A stretch of DNA of 64,000 nucleotides from Anaerolineae bacterium (lineage in GTDB: Bacteria > Chloroflexota > Anaerolineae > Aggregatilineales > Phototrophicaceae): contig JABWBO010000004.1 in the NCBI GenBank assembly GCA_013360465.1, positions 124,001 through 188,000 on the forward strand. Reading direction: 5' to 3'. The translations under genes were made by a program, and so were the position numbers. The notes below the pieces were generated by a model. It had not been told where the DNA came from. It was given only the letters and a program-made list of their open reading frames with translations, and searched no databases. Of this stretch, positions 36,440 to 45,700 are shown one piece after another (positions within the stretch are counted from its first letter, which is position 1; each line of letters begins with the position of its first letter).

Positions 36440-36562
36440 TTCTGATAGTCTCATACGCTCCTCCTATACGGAGTCGATACGGCTCTTACACTGCTGCGCT
36501 ATCTTTAGGGACGTAAACACATAACGAAACGCACAGCAGTCCGGTGCATGTGGAGGAACAAG

Positions 36563-37018
36563 ATGAGTACGATTATCCGTTGGAATCCGATCCGTGAGAT
36601 GGCGGTCATGCAGAATGCGCTGGATCGCCTTTTTGAGGAAGCCTGGAGCGGCGCACGTTCCAACACAGCGGTGAGTACCCTGCCGCTTGATGTATACGAG
36701 AACGATGCTGCTTACATGGTGAGCGCTTCGGTCCCCGGACTGACCGCTGATCAGATTCAGGTCAACTTCCATGACGGCGTTCTGACCATCGCGGGCGAAA
36801 TCCCGCAGGAAACCCGCGAGGATGCGCGCGCTATCCTGCTGGAGCGCACCTTCGGCAAGTTCCAGCGCAGCGTACGTCTGCCGCTGGCGGTGAGCATCGA
36901 CAACATCGAGGCGTCGCTGGAGAACGGCATCCTCAAGCTGACTCTGCCGAAGACGCCGGAAGTTCAGCCGCGGCAGATCCCGGTGCGTGTGGGCAGCACC
37001 GTGATCTCCAACAACTAG
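36563..37018 (+). CDS. Hsp20/alpha-crystallin small heat-shock protein
   Basis: A 151-aa holdase chaperone. The alpha-crystallin domain (about residues 42-138) includes DVYENDAAYMVSASVPGLT, the IQVNFHDGVLTIAGEI strands, and ASLENGILKLTLPKTPEVQPRQIPV with the C-terminal I-x-V motif that docks oligomers. A very strong GGAGGA precedes ATG 36563. No CIRCE element is seen in the 123-nt upstream gap, so control is not through HrcA at this gene as far as can be read. Two terminators follow. Confidence 0.93.
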   Translation: MSTIIRWNPIREMAVMQNALDRLFEEAWSGARSNTAVSTLPLDVYENDAAYMVSASVPGLTADQIQVNFHDGVLTIAGEIPQETREDARAILLERTFGKFQRSVRLPLAVSIDNIEASLENGILKLTLPKTPEVQPRQIPVRVGSTVISNN

Positions 37019-37025
37019 GCGGTTT

Positions 37026-37062
37026 CGTCTGGGCGAGGCGTTCGGAACGCCTCGCCCAGACG
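37026..37062 (+). terminator. Terminator after hsp20
   Basis: CGTCTGGGCGAGGCGTTC is followed, after a single G, by its perfect complement, giving about 16 base pairs with a five-base loop. The T-rich tract (TAGAATTGTTT) is weak. Confidence 0.7.
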
Positions 37063-37110
37063 TAGAATTGTTTGCAGGGGCACAGCGCCCCGAAAGATGT
37101 TCCCCCTTTT

Positions 37111-37143
37111 TGAACGCCGCCCGGCGAAACCGGGCGGCGTTCA
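37111..37143. terminator. Second terminator before menA
   Basis: TGAACGCCGCCCGG, loop CGAAA, then a perfect 14-bp complement, followed by TTTG and preceded by CCCCCTTTTT, so it could stop transcription from both sides. Confidence 0.75.
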
Positions 37144-37166
37144 TTTGATCACCCGTCCGCTGCCCA

Positions 37167-37182
37167 CCTGCTATAATACAGG
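37167..37182 (+). promoter_or_regulatory. Extended -10 promoter of menA (CCTGCTATAATACAGG)
   Basis: TG-C-TATAAT (37169-37177) is an ideal extended -10 placed about 35 nt before the ATG; no good -35 lies at 17 bp. The 16-mer has CCTG/CAGG inverted ends and recurs with one change before typA (62401). Confidence 0.6.
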
Positions 37183-37221
37183 GCACGTTCCCAGAGTACA
37201 TTACAACGTGAGCAAATCCCA

Positions 37222-38142
37222 ATGGCAGAGACCCGCCCCTCCCGTTTCAACGCCTGGTATCGCGCCGCGCGACCACGCACGCTGACCGCGACCTACGTCC
37301 CTCTGGGAGTGGCGGCGGCACTGGCGATTCAGAACGGCGTCTTCGACCTGCTGCGCTTCGTCCTGTCGCTCATCGCCGCGCTGCTGCTGCAAGTCGCCGC
37401 CAACCTGATCAACGAATATTTCGATTACCGCCGGGGGGCGGAAGAACTGAAACAGGCTGGGCAGGGGATGGTCCTCAAGCGCGGCGTGATGACCCCGCGC
37501 GAGGTGCTGATCGGCGCGGTCGTGACGGTCGTCGCCGGCTCGCTGATCGGCTTGTTCCTGCTGACACAGAGTGGTCCGCTGCTGCTGTGGATCGGGCTGG
37601 CGGGCGTGCTGGTGGTGGTCAGCTACACGGCGGGTCCGTTCCCCCTCGCCTACAAGGGCTTGGGGGAGATCGCCGTGTTCATCTTCATGGGTCCGCTGAT
37701 GGTCCTGGGCGCCTACTATGTCATGGCGCGCCAGTTTTCCGCCGCACCGCTGGTCGTCGGCATCCCCATCGGCTTTATGGTCGCGGCGATCATGCTCGCC
37801 AACAACATCCGCGACCTGGACGCAGACCGGGCGGTGAAGAAAAACACGCTCGCCGTGCGCCTGGGCGATACCGGCGCACGCCAGATCTACTTCGTGTTGG
37901 TCGTCTCCGCCTATATGACCGTCGGGGCGTTCGTCGTCTCCGAACTAATGCCGATCACCACCCTGGCGGTGCTGCTGACCGTCCCAGAGGCGCGCCGGCT
38001 GGTCTACATCTTCGGCACGAGTCGAAATCAGCAAACGCTCCATCAGGCGATGGGGCGCACCGCCCGCCTGCACGGCGTCTTCGGCTTGTGGATGGTGATC
38101 GGATGGGGAGCATGGCTGGCATTCCAGCTCATCCAGCGCTAG
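37222..38142 (+). CDS. menA: 1,4-dihydroxy-2-naphthoate polyprenyltransferase (UbiA family)
   Basis: A 306-residue integral membrane prenyltransferase with about eight or nine helices. The first Asp-rich motif is NLINEYFDYRRG and the second NNIRDLDADRAVKKNTLAVRLG; WYRAARPRTLTATYVPLGV is the MenA-type N-terminus. It joins a polyprenyl chain to DHNA in menaquinone synthesis; related UbiA enzymes cannot be wholly excluded. ATG 37222 lacks a strong ribosome site. The TAG stop codon falls inside the CTAG that begins repeat element A. No other men gene is in the window. Confidence 0.9.
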   Translation: MAETRPSRFNAWYRAARPRTLTATYVPLGVAAALAIQNGVFDLLRFVLSLIAALLLQVAANLINEYFDYRRGAEELKQAGQGMVLKRGVMTPREVLIGAVVTVVAGSLIGLFLLTQSGPLLLWIGLAGVLVVVSYTAGPFPLAYKGLGEIAVFIFMGPLMVLGAYYVMARQFSAAPLVVGIPIGFMVAAIMLANNIRDLDADRAVKKNTLAVRLGDTGARQIYFVLVVSAYMTVGAFVVSELMPITTLAVLLTVPEARRLVYIFGTSRNQQTLHQAMGRTARLHGVFGLWMVIGWGAWLAFQLIQR

Positions 38143-38275
38143 AGGCTGTCACGAACCCCTCAACCCTCTAGTCCCCCTTCTCCCACAAAACGGGGGGAAG
38201 GGGGAGTCGAGTCCCCTCGCCCCGCGCGCGTGGGTGAGGGGAACTCCTGCCGTAGAAGTGCATGACAGGTTCTAG
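38139..38275. mobile_element. MITE-like element A, copy 1, flanked by CTAG
   Basis: A 129-bp body (38143-38271) lies between direct CTAG repeats (38139-38142 and 38272-38275). Its ends are imperfect inverted repeats (AGGCTGTCACGAAC at the left; GCATGACAGGTT at the right). It is homologous, in inverse orientation, to the element at 51432-51662. It contains no coding sequence. The left CTAG holds the menA stop codon. The remaining 38276-38348 has no recognised gene or repeat. Confidence 0.7.
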
Positions 38276-38348
38276 AGGCGATCAGAGTATTCACGCCGTT
38301 TCCCGTAAGGGCGCCCCGGCGGGTCGCCCGCAGGCTTCGTGTACGCTC

Positions 38349-38469
38349 TTAGGCTGTTCCAGACAAAAGACGCGCCAGCGGTTGCAGGGGCGAACCCACG
38401 TGTTCGCCCGTGAACGGCGGGCGGAGACACAGCTCCGCCCCTACAACTGATTTTCTTGGAACAGCCTTA
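38349..38469. mobile_element. MITE-like element B, copy 1, flanked by TTA
   Basis: A 115-bp body (38352-38466) has perfect 10-bp terminal inverted repeats (GGCTGTTCCA / TGGAACAGCC) between direct TTA triplets. A second copy, also 115 bp, at 51535-51649 is inverted and almost identical over about half its length. Internal inverted repeats (GGGCGAA/TTCGCCC and GGGCGGAG/CTCCGCCC) would fold strongly. The right TTA is the stop codon of the leftward M20 gene. Confidence 0.75.
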
Positions 38470-39642
38470 CTGTCCCTGCAGGATGCGCAGCGCCGTCTCG
38501 GCAAGGAGCGCCGCCCCGTCCTTGAAAGTGCCCTCGTTCAGGTCGAAGAGCGGGTTGTGATGCGGGCGATTGATCTCATCGCGTTTCGCGCCCAGCATGA
38601 ACATCGCGCCGGGCGCACGTTCCGCCATCAGGCTGAAATCTTCCCCGCCCAGGCTCGGCAGGCGCTCGAACAGGCGATCCGCGCCGAACAGATCGACTGC
38701 TGTGTCATGGATGAGCGCCGCCACCTTCGGATCATTGTGCGTGCTGGGACAGCCCTTCTTGAGGTGCAAACGGTAATCCCCTCCGAACGCCCGCGCCAGA
38801 GCGAACGCGCCCTCGACATCCGCCCACAACTTCTCGCGCACATTACGGTCATAACTGCGAATCGTCCCGCTCATCGTCACGTCGTCGGGGATGATGTTCT
38901 CCGCCGTGCCGCCGTTGATCTTGCCGACCGTCACCACCGCCGGATGAATCGGATCGCGCTGACGGCTGATCACCCCCTGTAAGGCATTGATCACCTGGGC
39001 GGCGATGAAGATCGGATCGACCCCCTGGTCCGGGTGTGCGCCGTGCGTCGCCCGTCCGATCACCGTGCCGAAGAAGTTGTCGGCGGCGGCGCTGATGTGA
39101 CCGGGGTTGATGGCGATCTTGCCGGCGGGCATGTCACTGGCGACGTGCAGCGCGATCACCTTGTCCACCCCATCCAGCGCGCCGTCCTTGATCATGTGCC
39201 ATGCGCCGCTGTAGCCATCCTCGCCTTCGGTCTCTTCGCAGGGCTGGAACAGCAGGCGAATCTGCCCCTTCGGACGATCCGGCATTTCAACCAGCATCCG
39301 TGCCACGCCGAGCAGGATGGCGGTGTGGGCGTCATGACCGCAGGCGTGCATCACTCCATCGTGTTTCGAGGCATACTCGACCTGATTTGCCTCCAGGATG
39401 GGCAGCGCGTCCATATCGGCGCGGATGCCGACGACGGGACCGCCATCGCCGATGATACCGACCACGCCCGTCTTGCCAACGCCGGTCGTCACTTCGACGC
39501 CCATCGCGTTCAATTCACGCGCCACCACCCCTGCCGTGCGGAACTCCTTGAAGCCAAGTTCCGGGTGCTGGTGAAAATCACGCCGCCAGGCGATGATCTG
39601 ATCTTCGAGGGTCAGGGCGCGCTCGACCATGTTGAACGTCAT
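38467..39642 (-). CDS. M20 amidohydrolase (HipO/IAA-amino-acid hydrolase-like)
   Basis: A 391-aa metallopeptidase-family amidohydrolase. Zinc-binding motifs are VMHACGHDAHTAILLG and PCEETEGEDG, with AADNFFGTVIGRATHGAHPDQGVDP marking the dimerisation domain and LPSLGGEDFSLMAERAPGAMFMLG near the end. Family members release amino acids from N-acyl, N-benzoyl or indole-acetyl conjugates. Cytoplasmic; no signal peptide. CGGAG lies about 9 nt before ATG 39642. The TAA stop is formed by the TTA flank of element B, yet the C-terminal ending (ILQGQ) looks complete. Confidence 0.9.
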   Translation of the reverse strand: MTFNMVERALTLEDQIIAWRRDFHQHPELGFKEFRTAGVVARELNAMGVEVTTGVGKTGVVGIIGDGGPVVGIRADMDALPILEANQVEYASKHDGVMHACGHDAHTAILLGVARMLVEMPDRPKGQIRLLFQPCEETEGEDGYSGAWHMIKDGALDGVDKVIALHVASDMPAGKIAINPGHISAAADNFFGTVIGRATHGAHPDQGVDPIFIAAQVINALQGVISRQRDPIHPAVVTVGKINGGTAENIIPDDVTMSGTIRSYDRNVREKLWADVEGAFALARAFGGDYRLHLKKGCPSTHNDPKVAALIHDTAVDLFGADRLFERLPSLGGEDFSLMAERAPGAMFMLGAKRDEINRPHHNPLFDLNEGTFKDGAALLAETALRILQGQ

Positions 39643-39711
39643 GGTTATGGACTCCGTCGGATGAACCGTCTTATGCTAGAATTTGCCGATTATACACAAG
39701 GCGAAGAAACC

Positions 39712-40362
39712 ATGTACGATGTGATCGTGATTGGCGCTGGCGCCGTCGGCAGCGCGACCGCCTACGCCGCAGCCCGCTCCGGCGCGCGCGTCCTCCTCCT
39801 TGAGCAGTTCGAGATCGATCATGGTCGCGGGAGTTCGCACGGCGCATCCCGCATCCTCCGTCATGCTTACGACCATCCCGTCTACGTGGCGATGGCGCGC
39901 GACTCCTTCCTGGCATGGGCAGACTTGGAATCCGAATCCGGCGAACTCGGGCATCTGCAAAACGAATATGGTCATATCCTCTATGGGCTGCCCAGCGTCG
40001 ATGGCAGCGGCAGTAAGGTCGGCGTACACGGCGGCAAGCCAATCGATCCCCAATCGCCGGATCGCCTGCCCGACCCGGAAGTGATCGCCGCCATGACTCG
40101 TTTTTCCGAGCGCGTTTTTCCGACGGCGTCACAGCATAAACCGTCGCGGGTGTGCCTCTACACCAATACGCCCGACGAGTATTTTATGATCGACCTGTAC
40201 CCGGAACACCGCCACGTGGTCATCGCCTCCTGCTGCTCTGGGCATGGCATCAAGTTCAGCTCGGTGCTGGGGCAGACCATCGCGCATCTCGCCTTGACCG
40301 GCGAACCGTTGCGCGACCTCTCGCTTTTCACGCTGGCGCGTTTTTCTGCGGAGGCTGAATGA
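39712..40362 (+). pseudogene. Internally deleted sarcosine/N-methyltryptophan-oxidase-like protein
   Basis: The 216-aa product begins with a normal FAD-binding site (VIVIGAGAVGSATAYAAA, EQFEIDHGRGSSHGASRI) and ends with the normal C-terminal part (RVCLYTNTPDEYFMIDL, with C148 equivalent to the Cys that binds FAD covalently, and CSGHGIKFSSVLG). About 150 residues that form the substrate domain and part of the FAD domain in the about 370-390 aa family are missing between residues 82 and 86 (near base 39960), with the frame kept. It is therefore probably non-functional, or a reduced paralogue. It still overlaps the aminotransferase start as ATGA. Confidence 0.75.
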
Positions 40363-41534
40363 ACGGAGCATCCCCCACCGTCGTGCGTGCCAATGATGCG
40401 GCAAGCCTGCGCCCGCTCTTCCTACTTGACCCGTCGGTGATCTACCTCAATCACGGTTCGTTCGGTGCCTGCCCGATCAGCGTCTTTGAGACGTACCAGT
40501 CCTGGCAGTTGGAGCTGGAGCGTAATCCCGTCCGCTTTCTGAAGGTGCGTGCGGCGGGGCTGATGGCGGACGCCCGCGACGTCCTGGCGGATTACGTCGG
40601 CTGCCCGGCAAAGGACTGCGTGTTCGTCCCCAACGCCACCGCCGGCGTCTATCTGGCGACGCAGTCGCTCCTGGCACTGCTGGAACCGGGCGACGAGATT
40701 GTCATGACCGATCACGAATACCAGCCCTGTCAGACTATCTGGCAGGAGGTCAGCGAACGCACCGGCGTCCGGTTGGTGGTCGTACCCATCACGATCCCTT
40801 ACACCACCGATGACGCCTTCGTCGAGGAATTCTGGGCACGCGTGACTCCCCGGACGAAAATCGTCTTCCTCAGCCATATCACATCGATCACCGCGCTGCG
40901 GTTTCCGGTCAAAGCGATCTGCGCGCGGGCGCGCGCCGCTGACATTACCTCAATCATCGACGGCGCACATGCTCCAGGACATGTGCCTCTCGACATCTCG
41001 GACATCGATCCCGACTTCTACGGCGGCAGCTGCCACAAGTGGATGCTTGCGCCCAAAGGCACGGGTTTTCTCTACGTCGCCGAGCCGTATCAGGCGGCGA
41101 TGCGCCCTCTCTTCCCTTCCTGGGGCTGGCGCGAGATCGCTGATTTCACAGTGCGTCATCATGAGCAGGGCACGCGCGACCCGGCGGCGCTGCTGGCGGT
41201 CCCGGAAGCGGTCGCCTTCATGCGCGCTTACGATTGGGATTCAGTTCGCGCCCGCAGTCATGAATTGGCGCTGCGTACGCGGGACGCGATTCACGCGCTG
41301 ACCGGTCTGGCAGTGCTGACCCCGCCGACGCACTTCAGCCAGATGTGCGCCATCCCCCTGCCGCAGAACCTCGCCGCAGAAGCGATCAAAGAAGCGCTTT
41401 TCGAGCGCTACCACATCGAAGCGCCGGTCCACGCGCTCAACGGCAGCCCGTACCTGCGCCTCTCTATCCAGGGTTACAACGACGACCACGACGCTGACGC
41501 CTTGATCCGCGCAATGGAGGAGCTTCTTGCCTGA
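40359..41534 (+). CDS. Class V aminotransferase-fold enzyme (isopenicillin-N-epimerase-like)
   Basis: A 391-residue PLP enzyme. VIYLNHGSFGACP is the typical N-terminus of isopenicillin N epimerase and cysteine-desulfurase-like proteins. Asp in IIDGAHAPGHVPLD contacts the cofactor ring, and the Schiff-base Lys is in GGSCHKWMLAPKGTGFLY. There is no signal of SufS/IscS cysteine chemistry, so epimerase, lyase or another desulfurase-like activity is possible. The start overlaps the oxidase remnant (ATGA), and its end overlaps the next gene by 8 nt, implying a three-gene operon. Confidence 0.88.
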   Translation: MNGASPTVVRANDAASLRPLFLLDPSVIYLNHGSFGACPISVFETYQSWQLELERNPVRFLKVRAAGLMADARDVLADYVGCPAKDCVFVPNATAGVYLATQSLLALLEPGDEIVMTDHEYQPCQTIWQEVSERTGVRLVVVPITIPYTTDDAFVEEFWARVTPRTKIVFLSHITSITALRFPVKAICARARAADITSIIDGAHAPGHVPLDISDIDPDFYGGSCHKWMLAPKGTGFLYVAEPYQAAMRPLFPSWGWREIADFTVRHHEQGTRDPAALLAVPEAVAFMRAYDWDSVRARSHELALRTRDAIHALTGLAVLTPPTHFSQMCAIPLPQNLAAEAIKEALFERYHIEAPVHALNGSPYLRLSIQGYNDDHDADALIRAMEELLA

Positions 41535-42657
41535 AATCCTGGAGTTCACCGCGCGGGCGCTGGTCTTCCTGCTGGGAGTCGGCATCGTCTTCGCGGTGAT
41601 CAGCGCGGCGGTGCGCACCTTCGTCCTGCCCCGCAGCGCTTTTGATCCGCTGACCTCTCTGGTCTTTCGTGCCGTCTATCTGATCTTCCGGATGCGGGCG
41701 AACACGCGAAAGACCTACGAAGAACTCGATTCGACAATGGCGCTGTTCGCCCCCATCGCCCTGCTCATCCTACCGGTGGTCTGGGTCGTGCTGATCATCC
41801 TGGGCTACACCCTGATGTTCTGGTCGGCGTTTTCCCTCGCGCTCTATGACTCTTTCAGCCTGGCGGGATCATCGCTGCTGACGCTTGGCTTTACCAAGAG
41901 CGAGGGAGTCCTTTCGCTGGTCTTCGAGTTTTCGGCAGCGATATTTGGCTTGACGATGGTCGCCCTGCTGATCGCCTATCTGCCGACCATGTACAGCGCC
42001 TTCAGCCAGCGCGAAGTCATGGTGACTCTGCTGGAAACTCGCGCCGGGTCGCCGCCCTCCGCCCAGGAGATGATCCTGCGCGCCTATCGCATCGGCGGGC
42101 TGGAAGCGATGGACGGCGTCTGGCACGAATGGGAGCAGTGGTTTGCCGAAATCGACGAGTCGCACACATCGCTGATCGCCCTGGTCTTCTTCCGGTCGCC
42201 TGATCCGCATCGTTCCTGGGTGACCGCCGCCGGGACGGTCCTGGATGCCGCCGCCATCCTGATCTCGGCGGTGAGCCGAGAAACACCGCCCACCGCGCGC
42301 CTGATGATTCGCGCCGGCTATGTCGCACTGCGACACGTCGCCGACTACTTCGCCATCGACTACAATCCCGCGCCGCAGCCCAGCGACCCGATCAGCATCT
42401 CTCAGGACGAGTTCAACGACATGCTCGACCAACTGGCAACGCGCGGCGTGCCGCTTAAGCCGGACCGCGATCAGGCTTGGCGCGACTTTTCCGGCTGGCG
42501 GGTCAACTACGACCGTCCGCTGCTGGCGCTGGCAGCCCTGACGATGGCTCCCTATGCTCCCTGGGTGAGCGACCGCTCCATCCCTGTCGCCTTCCGCAGG
42601 ACGCAGCGCGCCGGTCTGCTGGGCAGGTTGGGACGCACCGCACCTCGCAAGCGTTAG
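41527..42657 (+). CDS. Membrane protein with channel-like pore segment
   Basis: A 376-residue protein with three or four N-terminal hydrophobic segments (about 8-32, 70-105, 130-155) and a soluble C-terminal half. Between the helices lies DSFSLAGSSLLTLGFTKSEG, which resembles the pore loop and selectivity filter of two-helix ion channels, though TLGF replaces the usual TVGYG, so potassium selectivity is doubtful. The C-terminal part is mostly helical and unrecognised. The start is TTG 41527, decided by GGAGGAG 5 nt upstream inside the aminotransferase gene. Ion channel-like function is inferred from the pore-like segment alone. Confidence 0.6.
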   Translation: MPEILEFTARALVFLLGVGIVFAVISAAVRTFVLPRSAFDPLTSLVFRAVYLIFRMRANTRKTYEELDSTMALFAPIALLILPVVWVVLIILGYTLMFWSAFSLALYDSFSLAGSSLLTLGFTKSEGVLSLVFEFSAAIFGLTMVALLIAYLPTMYSAFSQREVMVTLLETRAGSPPSAQEMILRAYRIGGLEAMDGVWHEWEQWFAEIDESHTSLIALVFFRSPDPHRSWVTAAGTVLDAAAILISAVSRETPPTARLMIRAGYVALRHVADYFAIDYNPAPQPSDPISISQDEFNDMLDQLATRGVPLKPDRDQAWRDFSGWRVNYDRPLLALAALTMAPYAPWVSDRSIPVAFRRTQRAGLLGRLGRTAPRKR

Positions 42658-42678
42658 GACCACACCTGACAGAAAAGC

Positions 42679-42707
42679 GCCGCGCCCGCCGGATGGGCGG
42701 GCGCGGC
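42679..42707. terminator. Terminator between convergent membrane-protein and pullulanase genes
   Basis: A 12-bp GC stem (GCCGCGCCCGCC, 5-nt loop, complement). In the minus direction TTTTCT follows, so it serves the pullulanase gene best. Confidence 0.78.
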
Positions 42708-42737
42708 ATACCGCGATCACGCTTTCGCGTGAGCCGC

Positions 42738-45700
42738 TTACTGCACAGCGGCGTCGAGCGCCACGAACACCGCCGTCGTCCGTCCGGGCACGCTGAACGT
42801 CCCCGTCTCCGGGTTGAAGGCGGCTTCTCGGACTACCGGGTCGCTGGAGTCTGCCAGCACCGGATGCAGCGCCAGCGGATAACCGACAGCCGATTCCAGT
42901 GTATACTCCGCCGTCTCAGGAGCGGCATTGAACAGGACGTAGATCACCGCGTAGGTCGGGTCGATGCTTTCACCAACGGTGTCGTTCAGCTCCATCACGA
43001 TCAAGCCCGGCGTCTGCTCTGCCCCGGCATCGGGGAAGCGCACCACCTGGGTGATCTGCTCAGCGTTGCGCAGGCGGAAGAGAGGCGAACTGCGGCGGAT
43101 GCTCAGCATTTCCTCGAAGTGCGCCACCGACCCGCGAATGTCGCTTTCTGACGGTTTGAGATCGGGGTTCGCCAGAAGCGGTCCCCACAGAGACCAGTTC
43201 TCGCGATTCTTGTCGGCGATGGGCAGTCCGCGCCCCCAACCGTTATCCTGATACGTGAAGTCCAGGAAGTTGAACCAGTCGCCGCTGTTGTAGCTATCCT
43301 TGTCGCCCGATTTCGAGCGCAGCATGTCGATGCCGGCGTGGAAGAACGGGACGCCCTGGCTTAGCATCGGGATGTCGATGCCCAGATGGTGCATGCGAAT
43401 GCGTTCGGACAGCGGCAGGTCTTCCGGCGACTTGGTCTGAATCACGTCGAAGAAGGTCTCATTGTCGTGCGCTTCGGCGTAGACGATGTGTTCCTGCGGA
43501 TCAAGCGTGTATCCCGTCGGTTTGCCGTTGTAATCGACATCCGCCCCGGTCACAGAAGCTCCGGTGTAATCGGTGAGGCTGTAGTCGCGCAGATTGCCCG
43601 CCAGCGCCACTCGAATCCGGTCCTGGAAGAGCAGCAGCGTCTCCAACTGTACGGCAGGCGGGCGCGCATCGACCGTGTTCGGATCGACCCACAACCCGGT
43701 GGCGAACCCCTGATCCTGCAAGCCGCCGAACGGATTCCCGCCGCGCACCGAGTCGCGCACCCGGTCGTTGAAGGTCCCAATGCCGCTGCCGCCCATGTTC
43801 AACTGGGTCGCATTGATACCGCGCGCATTATTGGCGACCTCGCCGAAATCCCAGCCTTCGCCGTAAACGTAGACCTGCGCGCCATCGACTCCGTCCGTCT
43901 CGGTCGTCAGGCTGTCGAGCATGGCGCGCACAGCCTCCATGTCGGAACGCAGGTGATGTCCCATCAGGTCAAAGCGGAAGCCATCGACCTTGTAGGCGGT
44001 CGCCCACACGCGCACCGAGTCCACCATCAGGCGCCCCATCATGGCGTGTTCGGTGGCGGTATTGGCGCAGCAGGTCGAGGATTCCACGCGCCCCTCTGCG
44101 TTCAGCCGGTGGTAGTAGCCGGGTACGATCTGATCGAGTACCGAAAAGTCGGATTGTCCGCTGGCGTTGGTGTGGTTGTAAACCACATCCATGACGACCC
44201 GCAGCCCGGCTGCGTTGAGCGCCTGGACCATCTGCCGGAACTCGCGAATGCGTTCCGCGCCGTCAGGTGCGGTGCTGTAGCTGCCTTCGGGGACGGTGTA
44301 ATGGAAGGGATCGTATCCCCAATTGAACGGATCGTCGTCGCGCACGGCGTTGATCAACGCCTGCTGTTCTTCGCCGTTAGGTGGAAAACCGGACAGCCCT
44401 TCGCGGCTGATGGCGATCCGCGCCGCCGCGTTTTCATCGATGGTGGCGATATCGAAGACCGGCAGCAGGTGGATGTGCGTCAGTCCGGCTGCCGCAAGCC
44501 GCTGGAGGTGCTGCATACCCGCCGAATCGGCATGGGTGAACGCCAGATAGGTCCCGCGATGCGCTTCCGGTACGCTCTCGTCGTAGATGCTGAAATCGCG
44601 CATATGCAGCTCATAAAGCACGATGTCTTCCGGCGCTTCGAGTGCCGGCTTCGCCGTCGCCGCCCACCCTTCCGGCATGGTCGCCGGGTCGGTCAGATCG
44701 ATGATCTGGCTGCGGGTGCTGTTCATCGCCAGGCTGAAGGAGTACGGATCAGTGACGACGTTGCTCACCACCGACTGCATGGATGGCACGTAGACCGAAA
44801 CCTCGAACAGGTAGTACTTGCCGTACCAATCCGGTTCCCCCCAGTACTGCCAGACCCCCGTCGCCGGGTCGAATACCATATCCTGGACTTGCAGCGCCTC
44901 GCTGGCGGGGTCGCTGTCCGGGAAAAGATGAACCCGCACACTCTGCGCGGTCGGCGCCCACAGGTTGAAGAGCGGCGCGCGTTCCTCGTTGAACACCATA
45001 CCCAGCGTCGCGTCAGTCGCGTACAGGTCATCCAGCACGCCGGGAATCTGAATCGAGGTGGCGTCGTACAGCGCCCCGTAGATGTCGTACATAGCGAGCG
45101 CGACCTGCCCGCGCAGCAGTTCAGGAATCCGTTCGACATCGTCGGCGCTGATACGCAGCGCGCTGAATTCCGCCAGCTGCGGGAATCGGGCTGCCAGCGC
45201 TGCGTCAACGCCGGTGCGCACCGAGCGCAGCTTCAGGAACGCCCCGCCCTCGATGCCCGCCTCGGTGAGGGTGAGTCCGCCGGTGGGACTGTAGTACAGC
45301 CGGTATTCAGCGCCCGGAAGGCGTGGGACGTTCCAGGCGATGATGTCGGCGCTCAGCCAGTGCGCCCGCGCCTCCGCCAGATTGCCGACTGCCGGCGGCG
45401 CTTCGCCGCCTATGATGATCGTCATGACATTGTTCTTGGTCGTGTCAAAGCGGAATTCAACCACCTGCCCATCAGCAGCGACGGTAAACGAAATATTCGC
45501 GCCATTCTGCGCACCGGACTCCCCCCAGTTCAGGTCCCAGCTTTCATTGGCGGCAACTTTCGCCTCGTACGAACCGGCGGGCAGCGCCGTGCTGAACACA
45601 TAGACGCCGTCGCCGTCCGGGTCTTGCAGCAGGCTCTTCAGACAACCCGGCTCCCACTCGCCGCAGCCGATCTCATCCTGATAGCTGCCGGGCACGTTGA

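Noticed and set aside
36440-36562. CIRCE or other heat-shock operator before hsp20
   Set aside because: No TTAGCACTC-N9-GAGTGCTAA or similar dyad is present, and no convincing promoter could be placed.
38276-38348. Possible third repeat between elements A and B
   Set aside because: It contains short GC-rich inverted stretches but no second copy in the window and no clear ends.
39034-39711. Upstream extension of the oxidase-like frame across the M20 gene
   Set aside because: It is antisense to the M20 gene and has no FAD-domain homology; the Rossmann motif starts at 39712. It therefore does not supply the missing oxidase domain.
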